DNA of 8,664 nt, from assembly GCF_003243515.1 (NCBI RefSeq), contig NZ_QFRA01000049.1, positions 1 through 8,664 of the forward strand. The letters run 5' to 3'. Of this stretch, positions 6,053 to 8,664 are shown in pieces (positions within the stretch are counted from its first letter, which is position 1; each line of letters begins with the position of its first letter). The notes below the pieces were generated by a model that did not search any database, was not told the DNA's origin, and saw only the letters and a list, made by a program, of their open reading frames with translations. Source of the DNA: Corynebacterium kroppenstedtii. Lineage in GTDB: Bacteria > Actinomycetota > Actinomycetes > Mycobacteriales > Mycobacteriaceae. Both the position numbers and the translations under genes were made by a program.

Positions 6053-7333
6053 GTGAGTACATCCTCGAAGCCACGTAAATTCACTGCTCCCAAAGGCGTT
6101 CCTGACTATGTTCCGCCGAATTCTCACGAGTTCAACGCTGTTCGTTCCACTTTTCATCGTTGCGCGACGGTAGCTGGGTATGAGCCGGTTGAGCTTCCGA
6201 TCTTCGAGGAAACTTCACTCTTTGCTCGGGGGGTTGGGGAGTCCAGCGACGTCGTCACAAAAGAGATGTACACCTTCGAAGACCGAGGCGGACGTTCGAT
6301 GACGCTCCGTCCCGAAGGCACAGCTGGAGTGATGCGGGCAGTCATTGAGCACGGACTTGATCGTGGTCAGCTCCCCGCGAAGCTGGTGTATGCAGGACCG
6401 TGCTTCCGCTATGAGCGGCCCCAGGCTGGGCGGTATCGTCAGTTCCAGCAAGTCGGTGTTGAGGCGATTGGTGTTGATGATCCTGCCCTCGATGCCGAAG
6501 TTATTGCGCTTGCGTATCGGTGTTTTACATCTTTGGGACTGACGGGGTTCCGGCTGGAGTTGACATCATTGGGGGATTCCACTTGCCGGCCTGCATACCG
6601 AGAAAAACTGCAGGCATTCCTGACGTCGCTACCGCTGGATGAAGAGACACAGCACCGTGCGGAGATTAATCCGCTCCGGGTTCTGGATGATAAGCGTCCA
6701 GAAGTTAAGGAAATGACGGCCGACGCGCCGCTTATGCTTGACTATCTTTCCGATGAGGCTCGCGCGCATTTCGAGACGGTCACCGGGATTTTGGATGACC
6801 TGTCGGTTCCGTACACGATCAATCCGCGCATGGTGCGTGGCCTGGACTATTACACGAAGACATGCTTCGAATTTGTCCACGATGATCTTGGTGCCCAGTC
6901 TGGTATTGGTGGGGGCGGCCGGTACGACGGTCTGATGGCTGAACTAGGTGGCCGCGACCTTTCTGGTGTGGGCTTCGGCCTCGGCGTGGAACGGGCACTT
7001 CTCGCGTTGGAAACAGAGAAGAAGACGGTGACCGATGGGAGCCGAGTGGACGTGTACGGGGTGGCTATGGGCGAGGAGGCACACCGACGCATGCCCGTCA
7101 TCATTAATGACCTCCGTCAATCCGGAGTGCGGGCGGACATGTCGTATGGACATCGTGGTCTTAAAGGGTCGATGAAAGCTGCCGACCGCGCAGGTGCGCG
7201 TTTCGCCCTGGTCATCGGGGAAGACGAGCTGGCTAAATCCATCGTGCAGGTCAAGGACCTACACGAAGGTGAACAAACTGCCGTCCCCCTCGATCAGGTC
7301 GTCCAGGAAGTTCGTGGCCGGTTATCAGTGTAG
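6053..7333 (+). CDS. hisS: Histidyl-tRNA synthetase
   Basis: HisRS charges tRNA-His with histidine and is a class II synthetase that acts as a dimer in the cytoplasm. The 426 residues are the normal length. The start KFTAPKGVPDYVPP leads into motif 1 (about 40-60). TLRPEGTAGVMRA (84-96) binds ATP/histidine. Motif 2 is at about 113-136 (YAGPCFRYERPQAGRYRQFQQ). The HisRS-specific histidine-binding segments are RGLDYYTKTCFEF (263 onward, with the conserved Arg263) and GIGGGGRYDGL (284-294). Motif 3 is GFGLGVERALLALE (307-320). The anticodon-binding domain fills about 332-426. All key residues are present. The GTG start follows TATAGT by 8 nt and has no ribosome site, so translation is probably leaderless. 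The last 9 bases overlap the end of the convergent oxidase gene. Confidence 0.97.
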   Translation: MSTSSKPRKFTAPKGVPDYVPPNSHEFNAVRSTFHRCATVAGYEPVELPIFEETSLFARGVGESSDVVTKEMYTFEDRGGRSMTLRPEGTAGVMRAVIEHGLDRGQLPAKLVYAGPCFRYERPQAGRYRQFQQVGVEAIGVDDPALDAEVIALAYRCFTSLGLTGFRLELTSLGDSTCRPAYREKLQAFLTSLPLDEETQHRAEINPLRVLDDKRPEVKEMTADAPLMLDYLSDEARAHFETVTGILDDLSVPYTINPRMVRGLDYYTKTCFEFVHDDLGAQSGIGGGGRYDGLMAELGGRDLSGVGFGLGVERALLALETEKKTVTDGSRVDVYGVAMGEEAHRRMPVIINDLRQSGVRADMSYGHRGLKGSMKAADRAGARFALVIGEDELAKSIVQVKDLHEGEQTAVPLDQVVQEVRGRLSV

Positions 7334-8664
7334 GTAGTGGTACATACCCCCGGGGTTCATGATCGAATCCGGGTCAACCGCCTGTTTGATAGCAAGGTGT
7401 AAGTTTTGCGCTCCCTCATCCAATTCATGGGGGAGCCACTTGCTTTTAAGATCCCCGACGCCATGTTCGCCCGTAATCGTGCCTCCGAGGGATAACCCGA
7501 GGTGAATAATCTGCTCAAACGCGTCTTGGGCACGGGCGCAGGATCCCTGGTCCTCAGCGTCGAAGAATAGGGCTGGATGCGTATTCCCGTCGCCAGCATG
7601 TGCAATGGTCGCGATGACGACCCCCGGTGTTGTTCCGAATCTCGGCCAAACCATCGAAGAAATCAGTCATGGAGGAGCGAGGAATACATATATCCTCAAT
7701 GAGTTGTCCGCCGCCGTGATTCCGCTGGTACAGCTCGTTGGCCGGATGAACCATCCGTCGAGCGGCAACAAGAGCATCGTTGTCTGCGGGGTTATCCGAA
7801 AATGCAATGTCGATGGCATTGTGTTTGTCCGCGATCGTTGTGAATTCTTCGGTGTCTTCCTTCGCCGTCGTCGAATCAGACTGCATGATCAGCATGGCAC
7901 CGACATTCTCGTCGAGACCGAAATCCCCGAGCTCATTGAGCATAGAAATGGTGAGACCGTCCAGCATCTCAAACATGGACGGGCGGTAGCCAGCGCCCAT
8001 GTAGGCGGCAACCGTTTCTGCAGCGTCGCGTTCTGAGGGGAATGTGGCCACTGCGGTCAAGGGGGTAGGCGGTAGGGAGATTAGTCGCAGGTTGGCCTCG
8101 ACGATAACTCCGAGGGTTCCTTCTGAACCGACGAAAAGCTGAGCGAGCTCCAGGCCGGCTACCCCTTTGGCAGTTTTGTGGCCGACTCGAGTCAAAGTTC
8201 CATCGGGAAGGACAACCTTGAGTTCACGCACGAAATCTCGGGTGACGCCATATTTGACGCAGCACATTCCACCGGCATTAGTCGCAATATTTCCGCCGAT
8301 GGTCGACATTCCCACGGATCCCGGGTCGGGTGGATACAGTAGCCCGTGCGACCGGAGCGCATCTTTAAGGTCCTGGTTAACAATGCCGGGCTCTACCGTG
8401 ACCGTCTGGTTGAATTCGCTAATTTCAAGGATGCGATCCATCGACTTCACCGAGAGAAGAATGCAGTTTTCTTTAGCATTAGCTCCACCAGTTAAGCCGG
8501 TTCGAGCCCCTTGAGGCACGACGGGGACGCCGTGTTCGTATGCGAATCGGACGACAGCTTGGACGTCGGCGATACTCCTGGCTCTCACAAGGGCCAAGGC
8601 GCGACCACTTGTCGGTTGGGGAGCCTCGTCGTGGGAATGCACAGCGATAACATCGTCGTCAAAA
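7325..8664 (-). pseudogene. FAD-linked oxidase (GlcD/D-lactate dehydrogenase type), frameshifted and cut by window edge
   Basis: This is a flavoprotein of the vanillyl-alcohol-oxidase fold that oxidises 2-hydroxy acids such as glycolate or D-lactate. The reading frame enters from the window end (codons before 8642 read DDDVIAV), so the start lies outside. The FAD-binding PCMH domain shows PQGARTGLTGGAN, PPDPGSVGMSTIGGNIATNAGG and VGSEGTLGVI. The C-terminal oxidase domain continues to RSSMTDFFDGLAEIRNNTG and then goes out of frame, ending in junk at 7554. The correct continuation, VVIATIAHAGDGNTHP, with later TGEHGVGDLKSKWL and DPDSIMNPGG, lies in another frame ending at 7325. The switch falls at five C (7621-7625, plus strand); four would restore one frame exactly. 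It may be a sequencing error, a recent mutation or slippage. Substrate cannot be told from sequence. Confidence 0.85.

Noticed and set aside
7347..7355. CCCCCGGGG near-palindrome downstream of hisS, considered as a terminator
   Set aside because: It lies within the oxidase coding sequence (PGG), has no loop or T-run, and is explained by codon content.
7605..8036. Plus-strand open frame of 143 codons opposite the oxidase gene
   Set aside because: The minus strand encodes a clearly recognisable FAD-linked oxidase here; the plus-strand product resembles no family I know and is a shadow frame.
1..8664. Mobile element, integron, CRISPR or prophage signatures
   Set aside because: No transposase, integrase, terminal repeats, repeat-spacer array or tRNA-linked attachment site was seen on either strand.

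Overview
The window looks like chromosomal housekeeping DNA from a mycothiol-producing actinobacterium, most likely Corynebacterium or a close relative. Three things point there. The gene order rel, membrane cyclophilin (opposite strand), metallo-beta-lactamase (MBL) hydrolase, hisS matches the conserved mycobacterial/corynebacterial locus (Rv2583c to Rv2580c in M. tuberculosis, from memory). There is a mycothiol-type formaldehyde dehydrogenase paired with its MBL partner. The base composition is moderate rather than very high GC. Genus level is inference; no rRNA or other marker is present.

Layout. Positions 1-1275 (+) hold the C-terminal part of the (p)ppGpp synthetase/hydrolase Rel, cut by the window edge. 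Five bases after its stop comes the stop of a convergent Fpg/Nei-family DNA glycosylase (1281-2090, -), closest to mycobacterial Nei1. A 221-bp divergent intergenic region (2091-2311) with several inverted repeats separates it from a two-gene operon: S-(hydroxymethyl)mycothiol dehydrogenase/S-nitrosomycothiol reductase (2312-3448, +) and an MBL-fold hydrolase (3451-4116, +), 2 bp apart. Two back-to-back intrinsic terminators (4129-4170 and 4201-4234), one per strand, end this operon and the facing cyclophilin gene (4266-5123, -). A short divergent promoter region with a 9-bp direct repeat leads into a second, glyoxalase II-like MBL hydrolase (5258-5962, +). hisS follows (6053-7333, +), apparently with a leaderless start. 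Its end overlaps a convergent FAD-linked oxidase (7325-8664, -) that runs off the window and carries a frameshift at a run of five C/G.

How the genes fit together. The dehydrogenase and its MBL partner form a probable formaldehyde (and nitrosothiol) detoxification module: oxidation of the mycothiol-formaldehyde adduct to S-formylmycothiol, then thioester hydrolysis. Its position between rel and the cyclophilin gene, beside a divergent base-excision repair glycosylase, differs from the M. tuberculosis order and suggests a lineage-specific insertion or rearrangement. Rel, HisRS, cyclophilin and the second MBL protein are the conserved background. I see no mobile element, CRISPR array, tRNA or rRNA, and no clearly new system. 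The points most worth checking are the oxidase frameshift, the regulatory repeats in the two divergent promoter regions, and the placement of the mycothiol module.
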